From the NCBI GenBank assembly GCA_006384855.1, contig VCJN01002436.1, positions 1-64,000 on the forward strand: 64,000 nucleotides of DNA, given 5' to 3'. This document shows, in pieces, positions 54,633 through 64,000 of the stretch. Both the position numbers and the translations under genes were made by a program. This stretch comes from Tetraselmis striata. Taxonomy: Eukaryota > Chlorophyta > Chlorodendrophyceae > Chlorodendrales > Chlorodendraceae. Each line of letters begins with the position of its first letter. Within the stretch, counting starts at the first letter, position 1. A model generated the notes under the pieces. That model made no database searches, was not told the DNA's origin, and saw only the letters and a program-made list of their open reading frames with translations.

Positions 54633-57600
54633 GAGATTGAAATTGAAATTGAAATCGATTACAACTTGCTAGTCTGCTGCTCTCCACCGCCCGTACCGAG
54701 TTGTTCATAAGGCTTGCCATCCCTAACCAAAGTAGGGAACCCATATAGTGTAATTACAGCTCAAGGTTTCGGCCATCCTCTTTCGTTTCCAAACCCCGCC
54801 TTTTTCCATCACGTGATCATTGGTTGTGTTATTTCCGGATAACTACAATGGTCGCCAGTACGGGCGACTACCGCTAATCGGCAGTACGGGTACGCATATA
54901 TTACTCGCCCCGCCCGAAAAGGTTTCTGTGTACATCAGTAATGCACCGGCACCGCGCAATCTTTGGTCGTCGTGCTGCATCTTGGCTCCACCTACCGCCA
55001 TCGCTGAAAATATCCCGCACGTCGCGGCGCTCTTCGCCCCACCGCGCTAGTTGTGGCGGCCCGCCGACCTCGGCCGCGGTCCGGCGATGCTGCCTCCATC
55101 TCGCCGCCCACCGGAGCTCTTGCGGTAGGATCCCCAAGGGGGAGTGGAGACTGGACTAGACTGGAGGGGGTAAGGCGCCTCCCCCCCTCTCCCCGCCATG
55201 TCCGCGTGTCGTCGCTCCGTGGTCGGCAGGCCGGTCTTGCTCGCCCTCGCGCCGCTTGCTTCCGCAGCGTGCCTCGTCGATGTAGCCGCCCGTCCAGGGT
55301 CATACCGAGCTGGCCGCTAGCAGATTCCTCCCGCTGCATGACTGCGACCCCCTCGGGGCACTCCGGCTCCTGTCTCCTGGCCCCTGAGTCGCTGCCATAC
55401 ATGCCCGGCCTCTTTGCCCCCTAACGCCCGCCCCGACTTTAAGTGCCCGCCGGGCTCCTGTCTCCTCGCGCTCACCGCCCTCGCCCGTTCTCACGGGGCT
55501 ATTTAGTGTTTCTCGGGTGTTTGGAACGGGTCGGCCGCATGGCGCCGCCGAACACTCCGCTGTACTAGTCCGGGATTCGAATGTTTCACAGGTGGAACAC
55601 ATACTGGTGGGGGGGGGGGGGGGGGGGGGGTTACGCCAAATCTTTTGCAGGTCAGTCGCGGGTCGTACCGAGGTACGCGAGAACACTATTTTATTTCGAA
55701 CAGCCCCCGCGAAAAGACTGCCCCCGTCTGAGTCGCACACACCCCCGCCCTCCCCACCCGCAGGTGGATCTCGGAGAGGCCGACACAAGGCCGAGGTCGT
55801 ACATGAATTATTTTTAGCAGCCCCGCGTACATAGCTCCTGCCCGGCGGCGCCAGCGGCGCTATATGGACTACGAGTGTTATTTTTCAAAAGCACCTGGCA
55901 TGACCCGAAACGCTTTATTTACATACACCGACGGCTCCCGCATCCACCGCGGCGGAGCGGTGGGAATCGGTGCCGGGTCTACACGCCGGGAAATAAACCC
56001 ATCGCAGTGGGAATGGACGCGGACAATATTCGCCGCACCATCACCAGATAGAGCCGAACTGGCCGCCATATCGGTGGCACTCGAGTCTGACCTACCGAAG
56101 CACATCCTCTTAGATAGCGCAGTCTCCCTTCACCTAATAGAGCGCATCATGTACCGGCCAGGCACCTTACGACGCCACGCTCACAAAATACTACTCGAAC
56201 ACATAGTACGCCAACTCCGACACCGAGCGGATTTGGGACTCCGAACCATCCTCCAGAAAGTCAAAGTCCATATTGGGGTCGAACAAGCCGACACCACCGC
56301 CGCCGGCGAAGTAGTCAACGGGACAATCCCACCTGACACTATCGTAACCGTAGGCGCAACTACCGAACCAACCGATGACGTGTGCGTGGCTGAACCCATG
56401 CATGCCAAGGCGCGCCGACCACCACTCACCCCCCCCAAAACTTGAAAACCGCCCTTCGGAAACACGCCAACGCTACAGTAGGCTGCGACGAAACCCTGCA
56501 CTCCCACCTCATAGACTAGGCGTTGGCCACAGGTGTAAAATGCCGAACCTCGTCACCCCCTCGGACATCACCACCTCGGAAAGAATCCACAAGTGGAATT
56601 CATGTGGGGAACACACTCAAGCCGAATGAGACGCAAAGGCCAGCCGTCCTTCACATGCGGGAAATGCGGACAGCATCTCAGCAACGGTCACATGGCAGGC
56701 AATTGTCCCTCCATGCATGGCCGGCCTAAAGACAGACCGACACAATAGCACGCTTGAACTCCTCCTCAATGACCTGGAAGTCCTAAACGGCGGTCGCTGG
56801 CACGTACTATTCACGGACGCGGGCAACAAACCTGTGGCTGACTTCTCCTCCCCCAACAGAGACTCCCGGATCTCCGACCTAACTGACAGAATCACACACA
56901 GATTTCTGTGCGCATCAGCATCCCCGACCGCCTAGCGGACGCCCAAGAACGGGAAACCGAAGGTCCCAGTGCCGCCCAAGCACCCACCCTGCTCCCCACG
57001 ACCATGCTACCCCCTCACCTCATCCGCCCTAAACACAGCAAGCCGGACGCAGTACGCATCGTCGGATTCGACCGGGACCCGACCACCGAAACCATATCTC
57101 CAGCACCGATCCCAGAGCAGTCCAAAACATACAGATAATCGAATTCAAAGTCTGTACTGATCTCAATCATGCCACCGTGCACGCTCTCATCCGCAAAAAT
57201 TACCAACACATGTTGAGCGCCCTACGTCAACAAGGCTGGCAATGTCCGATTGAAATCATTCCCGTCACCCTCAGCCGCAGCGGCACCATGCACAAACTCA
57301 CACTAGAAGCAATCCATAGCCTCACGGTCCTCCGCCCCAAGAAGCAACCCCCGGACAAACCCCCTCCGCCTCCCAGCGCCGCTACAATCCGCCTCTGTAG
57401 GAAACTCCAACGACACTCAATCGGATGGCTACATGCATACTCTCCTCCGCATATCCCGACAGTCCCTCAAACCTGCCATGTCCAACCCTAGTACCTCCCA
57501 CACACCCCGCACGCACACCCACCGTTAACATACACGCTTTCCGCAGACCATCGTACACGGCAGGGGGGGACAATACCAAGCGGCATGGAAGGAGGAGGGG

Positions 57601-57958
57601 CGCGGGCGATAAGGAGGAAGGCCGGAAGCTGCATCCGCAATCCCTAGGGTTCCCACAACGGTTGGATAAAGCAGGTCCTAAAAGCAACTCGGCTTGGGCA
57701 GTGGAGAGCAGCAAGTCAACACGTTGTAAATAAAAGCACCCCGCCGTAGTAGGGCTCCCCGGCCGTCGCAAGATCAAAGTACCCGCCACAACCGGCCACC
57801 ATGCTCAGCCCTGTGCTGGCATCCAGCCGGGCACGGGTCTTAGGGGTTACTAGCGCCCATCACGTGGAGGTGGAGGTGGTGCCGCCGGGCATGCCGCACC
57901 CATGATCCGCCTCCGCTCCTGGTGGGCCGCTGCCCGGCGGCGGGCGCCGCGAGATTGA
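54633..57958 (-). mobile_element. ~1.46-kb repeat element (left copy) with 8-bp target duplication, itself interrupted
   Basis: GAGATTGA occurs at 54633-54640 and again at 57951-57958 and looks like a target-site duplication. Between them, 54641-55886 plus 57741-57950 form the reverse complement of 60266-61660 over nearly its whole length, once the LINE at 55896-57731 is set aside. On its own (minus) strand the element ends in a short ATTTCA-type tail preceded by a GGAGAGC-AGCA-CACGTTGTAA word shared with the LINE-B end. That suggests a non-autonomous retroelement using the LINE's 3' end. No protein is conserved between the copies. Confidence 0.75.
55887..57740 (+). mobile_element. LINE-B, 5'-truncated, with RNase H, zinc knuckle and restriction-like endonuclease region
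   Basis: AAAAGCACC at 55887-55895 and 57732-57740 is the target-site duplication, so the inserted DNA is 55896-57731. Its first ~540 bp keep an RNase H-like frame: FTYTDGS, PDRAELAAISVALESD, LLDSAVSLHLIE, RHAHKILLEHIVRQL and KVKVHIGVEQAD. A CxxC-x7-H-x4-C knuckle (CGKCGQHLSNGHMAGNC) lies at 56656-56706. Then KPDAVRIVGFD (near 57.04 kb) and IIEFKVCTD (near 57.14 kb) resemble a PD...ExK nuclease core. RNase H plus a C-terminal restriction-like nuclease recalls the Dualen/RandI LINEs of Chlamydomonas; that is inference. Frames change at least three times after the RNase H. The end is CACGTTGTAAAT. Reverse transcriptase is absent owing to 5' truncation. Confidence 0.75.
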
Positions 57959-58449
57959 CTATGACGAGTGGCAGTTCGACCCGCGTCGATTCACCATGCC
58001 CAGTGCTAAGTGGGGCGCCTACATCACCATCGATCGCTTTGCAACTACGTCCGAGAACGCCCTCATGCCCCGCTACAACGTCCGATGGCGTGACCCACGG
58101 TGCGAGGCCGTCGACGCCATGCGCATCTCCAATGCCGCATGATGACGCTTCGGACGAAACTAGTGTAACCTCCCTCGGAAACGTATCGGCAATCTTGTCT
58201 CCAAACCGGAGTCCTGTGGTGCACCAACCGTCGTCATGATTCCCTATTGGCTGGCCTGGCAAAGCGTGGTGCCAACTCTTCTTGAAGATGCGCTCCGAGA
58301 TGCGCTCATGGAAACCGCGCCACGACCTCTTCATTCCTAGCCGTATTGCCGACCGCCTTCCCGTTGGTGCTCCCCGCTGGCTTGTCGTGTCCTTCAGCAT
58401 TCCCGCCCGTGATCCCTGCCCGTGGCCCGCTGCGCCCGGCGTTTTCTAG

Positions 58450-58785
58450 TCGGCGAAACAGACGTTCCTTGTGAAGTGTTCTAAACTAGTTTATGTGGGT
58501 TCTCTCACTCTCCGGGAAAGCCATGGCGCAGCGTCCGTAGCGCGCTTGTACGCGCGCATATGTTTACGGGGGCCGGATAGAACTACCACCTGCCTCCAGG
58601 GCGGCAGACCGGTCAACTCTCCGTTGCCGTGGCACGCTCCATCGAGCGCACCACAGCCCTCCCACCCCCTCTTTGTGGGGCTTGTTTGCCTGCAAATTCT
58701 TTATTTACCATATTATCACTATATGTAACCACGCCTGGAAGTCTTCGGCAAACGCGACGTTTCTTGTGAAACTTAGTAAAGTTAT
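58450..58785. repeat. Pair of ~38-bp direct repeats
   Basis: TCGGCGAAACAGACGTTCCT at 58450 is echoed by TCGGCAAACGCGACGTTTCT at 58746, with the next ~18 bp (TTGTGAA...) also similar. They lie just past the DIRS tail and may be its split terminal repeats. Confidence 0.5.
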
Positions 58786-59265
58786 GATTCAGGTTATCAA
58801 GCGACCGCAACCGCCAAACAACCAACAAGCGATGACATCAGTGGACATCAGTGATGGACATCATTATTGTATCGGTGAACATCAAGCAATATTGTAATTT
58901 AGCCATGTATAATGGAGCCCGGGCATCATCATCTCATCAATCCGTATGCGCATTTCGATCAGCAAAAATCGCGAGAACCGGAGGGACCGTACTGGTATAG
59001 AATATAGGTACGAGCTCTCGTAATACCATACGTCTTGCGCGCATCATTGCTGCGATGATTCCCCAAAAGGAAGCAATAATAATGACGACGAGCATATCAG
59101 TACCTAAGAGCAGTATCTGAGCGAATTAGTGTTGTATGGTGTGATCGTTGCTTGATATGTCGAGTTATGTCCACTGATGTTCACCGATGTTGCTTGTTAG
59201 CGGCTGGGCGTTTCAAGATACATCATTGGTGTTTGCAGTGCAAAATGGTACACGGCGGGTCGGCG
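58786..59265. other. Stretch without a recognised gene
   Basis: CATCAGTGGACATCAGTGA near 58838 and its loose reverse complement near 59165 (TCCACTGATGTTCACCGATG) hint at an inverted pair about 300 bp apart. Otherwise nothing supported. Confidence 0.35.
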
Positions 59266-59269
59266 GGTC

Positions 59270-59610
59270 GCATGAACAAGGCTCGGGGCGGTACATGGAG
59301 CGGTTCACGGAACTTAGCATGTGCGGCGGTTCGGCATCATTATGTCCACGTGGCGTGCCCGTACCGCTTGAGGAGCTGCATCGATGCAATATAATAGCAG
59401 CACCTCAGCGCTGCCATCGTCAGACAGAAGTTGCCAACCGCCCGTACGCGGCACCACCAAGCGCACGGTAACACCCGACGCATCCACCCCAAGTATGCTC
59501 GTTGCTCCGGCGTGGTGCTTCGTCCTGTGCTTTTTACGGGCTTTTCTGTCCCCATCTTTCTTTGTTGCGGCGCACCCATATCATGGGGTCGCGCCGCGAC
59601 AGAGCTCGAT
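59270..59610 (+). repeat. ~310-bp direct repeat, left copy
   Basis: Matches 63150-63450: GCTGCAT-G, GCAGCACCTC-GC-GTGCCATCGTC-GAC, GTGGTGCTTCGT-TGTGCTT, CTGTCCCCATCTTTCTT and GCGCACCCAT-ATCATGGGGTCGCGCC. Same orientation, 3.9 kb apart. It could be an LTR-like pair of a coding-less element or a segmental duplication. Confidence 0.8.
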
Positions 59611-59939
59611 TTTTCGTGACATGCAAGGTCTTTGGTGTATACAAGTCAGTCAAAAGTGGTGTCTCGCGCCCAGCTCGAGGACATGTCTCGCTAGCCGTAG
59701 GGCGGTCGGCTACCGTCCAGAGGGCACCGTGCGCCGGGTCCGTGAGCCGACATCCAATGTCTCACACCGACGACCGTTTGACTTATGGGGGGGGGGGGGG
59801 GGGGGGGTTTCTCACGCCTCGCGACACAAGAGCCCCCCATGCCGCCGGCCCTGGGCTAGCTAGCGAAGAAGACCGCCATTTCCGGACAGCAGGAGCGATC
59901 TATGCGCCGGTGGTATCTGCGGCTCTAACACGCTCCGCG

Positions 59940-60265
59940 CCACAACTACCGGGCTGCCCCTCGCAGCCCCATGCATGCAGTTGGTTGGCGCCAACCAAGC
60001 ACCGTTGTATGCCGCCCCGCCGGGGCTTCCCACGCAGTCGGCTGGCGCCATCGGGCCGCCACTGCACACATGACCCGGTCAGCACCATCAAGCCGCCACC
60101 TTGTGCCCGGGTCACTTCCGCGGCCCCGGTACGCAACTCGTCATCATCGGGCCGCCACTGCACCTGGTGCCACAGTTGCATCCGCAGTCCGAGCACGAAG
60201 TTGGTCGGCGCCATCAGGTCGCCACTACACAATATGTCCCGGTTGCTTCCGCGTCCCGGGCATGG
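59940..60265. repeat. ~68-bp minisatellite, left part
   Basis: Units share GGTCGGCGCCATCGGGCCGC then CACTGCAC and a TCCGCGGCCCCGG block. Four to five units occur before the array is broken by the element at 60266. Confidence 0.85.
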
Positions 60266-61660
60266 GCGCCCGCCGCCAGGCAGCGGCCCACCAAAGCGGT
60301 AGATTTGGGTGCGGTAAGCACAGTGGCACCAACCCCACCTCCACGTGGTGGGCGCTGGCAATCCGTACGACCCGGGTCCGGCTGGTTGCAACAGGGGGCT
60401 GAGCGGGGTGGGCGGTTGCCGCTGATCCTTGGAATGGGCACGCGGCGACCGGGTAGCCCTACGGGGGGCTTTGCAAATAAAACTCGCAGCCCCGATAACG
60501 CCTTATGGCGCCGCGAGGTAGCAGCGCCCCGTACGGGGGGCTGCTAAAAATAATTCATGTACGACCTCGGCCTTGCGTCGGCCTCTCCGAGATCCGCCTA
60601 CGGGTGGGCATGGGGGTTTGTACGACTCGGACGGAGCCAACCTACTCGCGAGGGCTGTTCGAAATAATATCGTGTTCTTGCGTACCTCGGTACGACTTGT
60701 GACCGACCTGCAGAAGATCTGGCGTACCCCCCCCCCCCCCCCCCCCCCCCGTATGTTTCCATAACCTGTGAATCACTTGAATCCCGGCTTAGTGTAGCGG
60801 AGTGTTCGGCGGCGCTCTGCAGCCGACCCGTTCGAAACACCCGGAAAATTACCCTCAGCCGCCCTATGAGAACGAGCGAGGGTGGCAAGCGCGAGGAGAC
60901 GGGAGCCCGGCACCTCGGGGCGGGGCGGGGCGGGCGTTCGGGGGCGACGAGGCCGGGCATGGCATGGACTCAGTGGCCAGGAGACAGGAGCCGGAGTGCT
61001 CTGAGGGAGTCGCGTCCATGCAACGGGAAGAGTCAGCTGGCGGCCACCCGGTCTGACCCTAGACGGGTGGCTACATCGACGGGGCGCGCTCCGGCGGCAA
61101 ACGGCGCGCATGTAAGCATGGGTTCCCGTCTTCCCCCCTCCAGTCCCCCCTCGGGGATCCTACCGCAAGAGCGCATGTGGGCGAGATGGCGGCAGCATCG
61201 GCGGACCGCGGCCGAGCAGGCCGGCGGACCGCCAGAGCCGGCGCGGCGGGGCGATCATCGCCGCGACCTGCGGGTTATTTTCAGCGATGGCATCAGCGAT
61301 AGCTGAAGCCAAGACGCAGCAACACGGTGACCGTAAATTGCGCGGTACCGGTGCATTGCTGATGGGACGACGGGAATCCCTTTGGGGGTTGGGGTGATTA
61401 CTCCACTAGTACTGTCAAGTTGCGGTAGTCGCTCGTGTTGGACACTGCCCGTAGTTATCCGGAAAGTAACACGGTTACTGATCATGTCATGGAACGAGGC
61501 GGGGCTTGGAAACGAAAGAGGATGGCCGGGAGCTTGGGTTGTAATAACGCTATTTGTGTTCCTTGCTATGGTTAGAGATGGCATGCCCTAAGAACAACTC
61601 TGAGCGGCGGAGAGCGGCATGCTAGCACGTTGTAAACAATTTCAATTTCAATTTCCAAGG
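60266..61660 (+). mobile_element. ~1.4-kb repeat element (right copy), inserted in the minisatellite
   Basis: Uninterrupted and inverted relative to the copy at 54.6-57.95 kb. It starts in GCCGCCAGGCAGCGGCCCAC, includes three spaced motifs of the form GGGGGGCT-GC-AAATAA (60456, 60533 and a weaker one near 60650), a C run at 60727-60750, and GTAGGATCCCCGAGGGGGGA in reverse near 61150. It ends GCTAGCACGTTGTAAACAAT then an ATTTCA repeat. Minisatellite units lie directly on both sides. GGCATG before and GGCACG after may be its target duplication. Confidence 0.75.
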
Positions 61661-61661
61661 C

Positions 61662-62910
61662 ACGCAGCTGGCCGGCACCAACGGGCCGCCACTGAAAAAT
61701 GTGTACCGGTTGCTTCCGCAGCCCGAGCACGCAGCTGTTGCGGCGTCAACGGGCCGCAGCTATACCATGTGCCGCGGTTGCATCCGCAGCCCGAGCACGC
61801 GTTTGGTCGGCTCGTCCATCGTGCCGCCACTGCACCTTATTCCTCGGTCGCTACTGCGGCCCGGGCACGCCACGCGCGCAGGTCGGCGCCATCGGGCCGC
61901 CACTGCACCATGTGTCACGGTTGCTTTCACAGCCCGGGAACGCAGCCGGTCGGCGCCAACATGCCGCCGCCGCGTCGTCACGTGCCACGGTTGCATCTGC
62001 AGCCCGAGCATGCAGCTCGTCAGCGCCATCGGGCCACTACCACTGCACCTTGCGCCCCCCATCCGATTCGCTTCCGCGGACCTGGCACACAATTGGTCGG
62101 CGCCAACGGGTCACCACTGTACCATGTGCCCCGGTCGTTCCGCGGCTAGGGCACGCGACTGGTCGGCGCCATCAGGCCGCCACTGCACTACCATGTGCCC
62201 CGGTTGCTTCCGCGGCCCTAGCATGCAGCTAGTCGGCGCCAAAGGGGCGCTAGTGCACCACGTGCCCCGGCCGCTGTCGCAGCCCGGGCACGTAGCTGGT
62301 CGGCGTCATCATGCCGCAACTTTACCATGTGCATGCCCCGGTCGCTTCCGCGGCCCGGGCACGCAGCTAGTTGGCGCCATTGGGCCGCCATTGCACGTTG
62401 TGCCTCGGCGGTTGCTTTTGCAGCCCGGGCACGCAGCTGGTGGGCGCCCTTGGGCCGCCACTGCACCGTGTGCCCCCGGTCGTAGTTTCCGCGGCCCTGA
62501 TACGCATTTGGTGCCAACGGACCGCCCCTGCATCTTGTATAGTGTCCCTGTTGCTTTCGTAGCCCGGGCACGCATTTTGTCGGCGCCATCGTGCCGCCAC
62601 TGCGCCATGCGCTCCGGTCGCTTCCGCGGCATGGGCGCACGCAGATTATTGTCGGCGCAAACGGGCCGCCACTGTACGTTGTGCTCCGGCGGTTGCTTTC
62701 GCAGCCATAGCACGCGCAACTAGTCGGCCCCATCGGGCTGCCACAACACCGTGTGCCCCGGTCGCTTCCGCGCCCCGGGCCCCACTGCTGGTCGGCGCAA
62801 TCGGGCCGCCATTGCAAGTTGTGCCTCGGGGGTTGCTTTTGCAGCCCGGCCGCCACGCACGCAGTTGGTCGGCGCCATCGGGCCGTCGCTGCACGCTTAC
62901 GGGCCAATTG
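61662..62910. repeat. ~70-bp minisatellite, right part, about 17-18 units
   Basis: Each unit reads roughly GCTTCCGCGGCCCGGGCACG, CAGCTGGTCGGCGCCA-CGG, GCCGCCACTGCACCATGTGC, CCCGGT. Units repeat every 66-76 bp with frequent base changes. Long Arg/Ala/Pro frames on both strands are by-products. Confidence 0.9.
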
Positions 62911-63149
62911 GCTCGTTGGGCTACCCTTGCTGCACCCCCAACCTTGCGCGGAGCTTGCTATCGACTCCATCGTCCACTTTTCCCCGCCCGCGCCCTTCGC
63001 ACGCCCCGCCGTGCGACCTTAGCAAGCCGTTTTTCTCCCGGGCGGTCGCTGGCCTCCCGCCCAGCCGGCGCCCAAGATATGTCTCGGCAATACAAATGAG
63101 CCCTCCCTCCGTTGAGTTTTTTAGTACTTGTAGTTGGGATTTCCTCTTC

Positions 63150-63450
63150 CCTTGTGTACTTAGCAGGCGCGGTACGGAACCATTATGATCAAGCGACGTG
63201 CCCGATTGGCCCAAGGAGCTGCATTGGCCGAGTAGCACCTCGACAGTGCCATCGTCCGACGGACGTTGCTGTACGCTCGTACGGCACCACCTCTCGCGCG
63301 GTTACCCGACGAATCCATCCCGGGTATGTAACGTTGCTCCCGCGTGCGGTGGTGCTTCGTTTTGTGCTTAAAAACACTAGGGGGCTTGTCTGTCCCCATC
63401 TTTCTTGGTTGTGGCGCACCCATCATGGGGTCGCGCCTTGACAGCCACAC
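63150..63450 (+). repeat. ~310-bp direct repeat, right copy
   Basis: Partner of 59270-59610. Together they bracket the minisatellite and its inserted element. Confidence 0.8.
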
Positions 63451-63477
63451 CTACCTTCCCCTACATCCCTTCGTTCA

Positions 63478-63548
63478 TTTTCTTAGGCTTATTTTCCCTA
63501 AGCCTAAGCCTATTTTCTTAGGCTTAGGGTATGCTTCTTAGGCTTCAT
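63478..63548. repeat. Cluster of CTTAGGCTT/AAGCCTAAG words
   Basis: Five or six copies in alternating orientation, able to form small hairpins. They are followed to the window end by a C run (63688-63705) and no supported gene. Confidence 0.8.
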
Positions 63549-64000
63549 GCCCCGCCTCCCAAAAGCTTGTATTGAAGCCAAATAACCTTTTCGGCAATGT
63601 GCATACACCCCTTCCGTTAAAAACTCCCGTTCTAACCGTACCGCTATCAATGCAAATGCCATCTTAGGCAATTCCTATGTTTTAGCCCCCCCCCCCCCCC
63701 CCCCCTCAATTTTACCCCTTCTCCTCTCTCCCCCCAACCTATCTTCACTTACGTCTAACAATACTTAGTAGACCATGCCCTCAGCTACATAAACCCCCCA
63801 CCGGCATGACTTTTCTAAACTATTTCAATGCATGGTTGGACACAAGAGGGTGCTCCCTGTAATATGCAAGCATAAAATGGATGAGGGGGTAGGGCACTGT
63901 TTGGAACCATCACCAAACTACAGTCCGCATCAAGGCAACCCAACCATACAGTGGGTCGGTGGCCTATCCACCCCTCCATGTAGTGCTATGCTCCCGTTGA
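63549..64000. other. Window end, no recognised gene
   Basis: AT-richer sequence with one poly-C run. Nothing else supported. Confidence 0.5.

Larger units (their letters stand above)
53450..58460. mobile_element. DIRS-type element relic, split by nested insertions
   Basis: The left part (53.54-54.32 kb, minus strand) reads as a tyrosine recombinase with FQRFCSARGVSPLHATVGLL and DWHGRHHRSLSRT-type blocks. The right part (57.96-58.46 kb, plus strand) reads YDEWQFDPRRF, DRFATTSENALMPRYNVRWR and, later, GAPRWLVVSF. That tail is the same type as in the relic at 2.6-3.2 kb. Recombinase and RT sides on opposite strands recall the Kangaroo type described from Volvox. The middle, with reverse transcriptase, is absent here. 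54641-57950 is a later insertion. Old fossil with several interruptions. Confidence 0.6.

Noticed and set aside
59502-63188. Long Arg/Ala/Cys-rich frames
   Set aside because: They follow the ~70-bp minisatellite and cross the border of the inserted 1.4-kb element.

Overview
The window looks like nuclear DNA of a green alga (Chlorophyta). The signs are spliced genes, an AP2-type plant/algal transcription factor, TGTAA words where algal poly(A) signals lie, a chromodomain Ty3-type element, DIRS-type elements with a tyrosine recombinase, and LINEs whose 3' coding ends carry RNase H and/or restriction-like endonuclease domains. I cannot name the species. There is no rRNA gene, canonical tRNA gene, CRISPR array or bacterial operon.

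Layout. 0.5-2.0 kb: a GC-rich 30/31-bp minisatellite next to a decayed BED-finger (hAT-like) gene. 2.6-5.7 kb: a DIRS relic between short direct repeats. 6.06-7.95 kb: a non-autonomous element with ~250-bp inverted ends built from palindromic words and an interior ~110-bp tandem array. 9.69-11.05 kb: an intact tandem-AP2 transcription factor, the best single-exon gene. 12-22.4 kb: repeat-rich DNA with three 3'-coterminal copies of one LINE family (LINE A), tRNA-headed SINE copies and a tyrosine-recombinase relic. 23.7-24.7 kb: a ~55-bp minisatellite. 25.2-28.9 kb: a chromovirus relic. 29-33.7 kb: SINEs, LINE tails and unassigned DNA.

33.77-49.96 kb (minus strand): one large intron-rich gene. 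I recover about 34 exons, nearly all joining in phase, for a protein of about 1,340 residues that reads like a helical-repeat (ARM/HEAT) scaffold of unknown identity. Its introns are full of long poly-C tracts, often just after the 5' splice site. They also hold two inverted copies of the gene's own exons and a ~150-bp repeat in four copies, all antisense to the gene.

50-64 kb is a stack of nested insertions. A DIRS relic (53.45-54.63 and 57.96-58.46 kb) was split by a ~1.46-kb element bounded by an 8-bp target duplication. That element was itself split by a 5'-truncated LINE bounded by a 9-bp duplication. A second, inverted copy of the 1.4-kb element interrupts a ~70-bp minisatellite at 60.27-61.66 kb, and the minisatellite region lies between ~300-bp direct repeats. 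Only two loci look like host genes in use: the AP2 factor and the large multi-exon gene. I see no pathway linking them.
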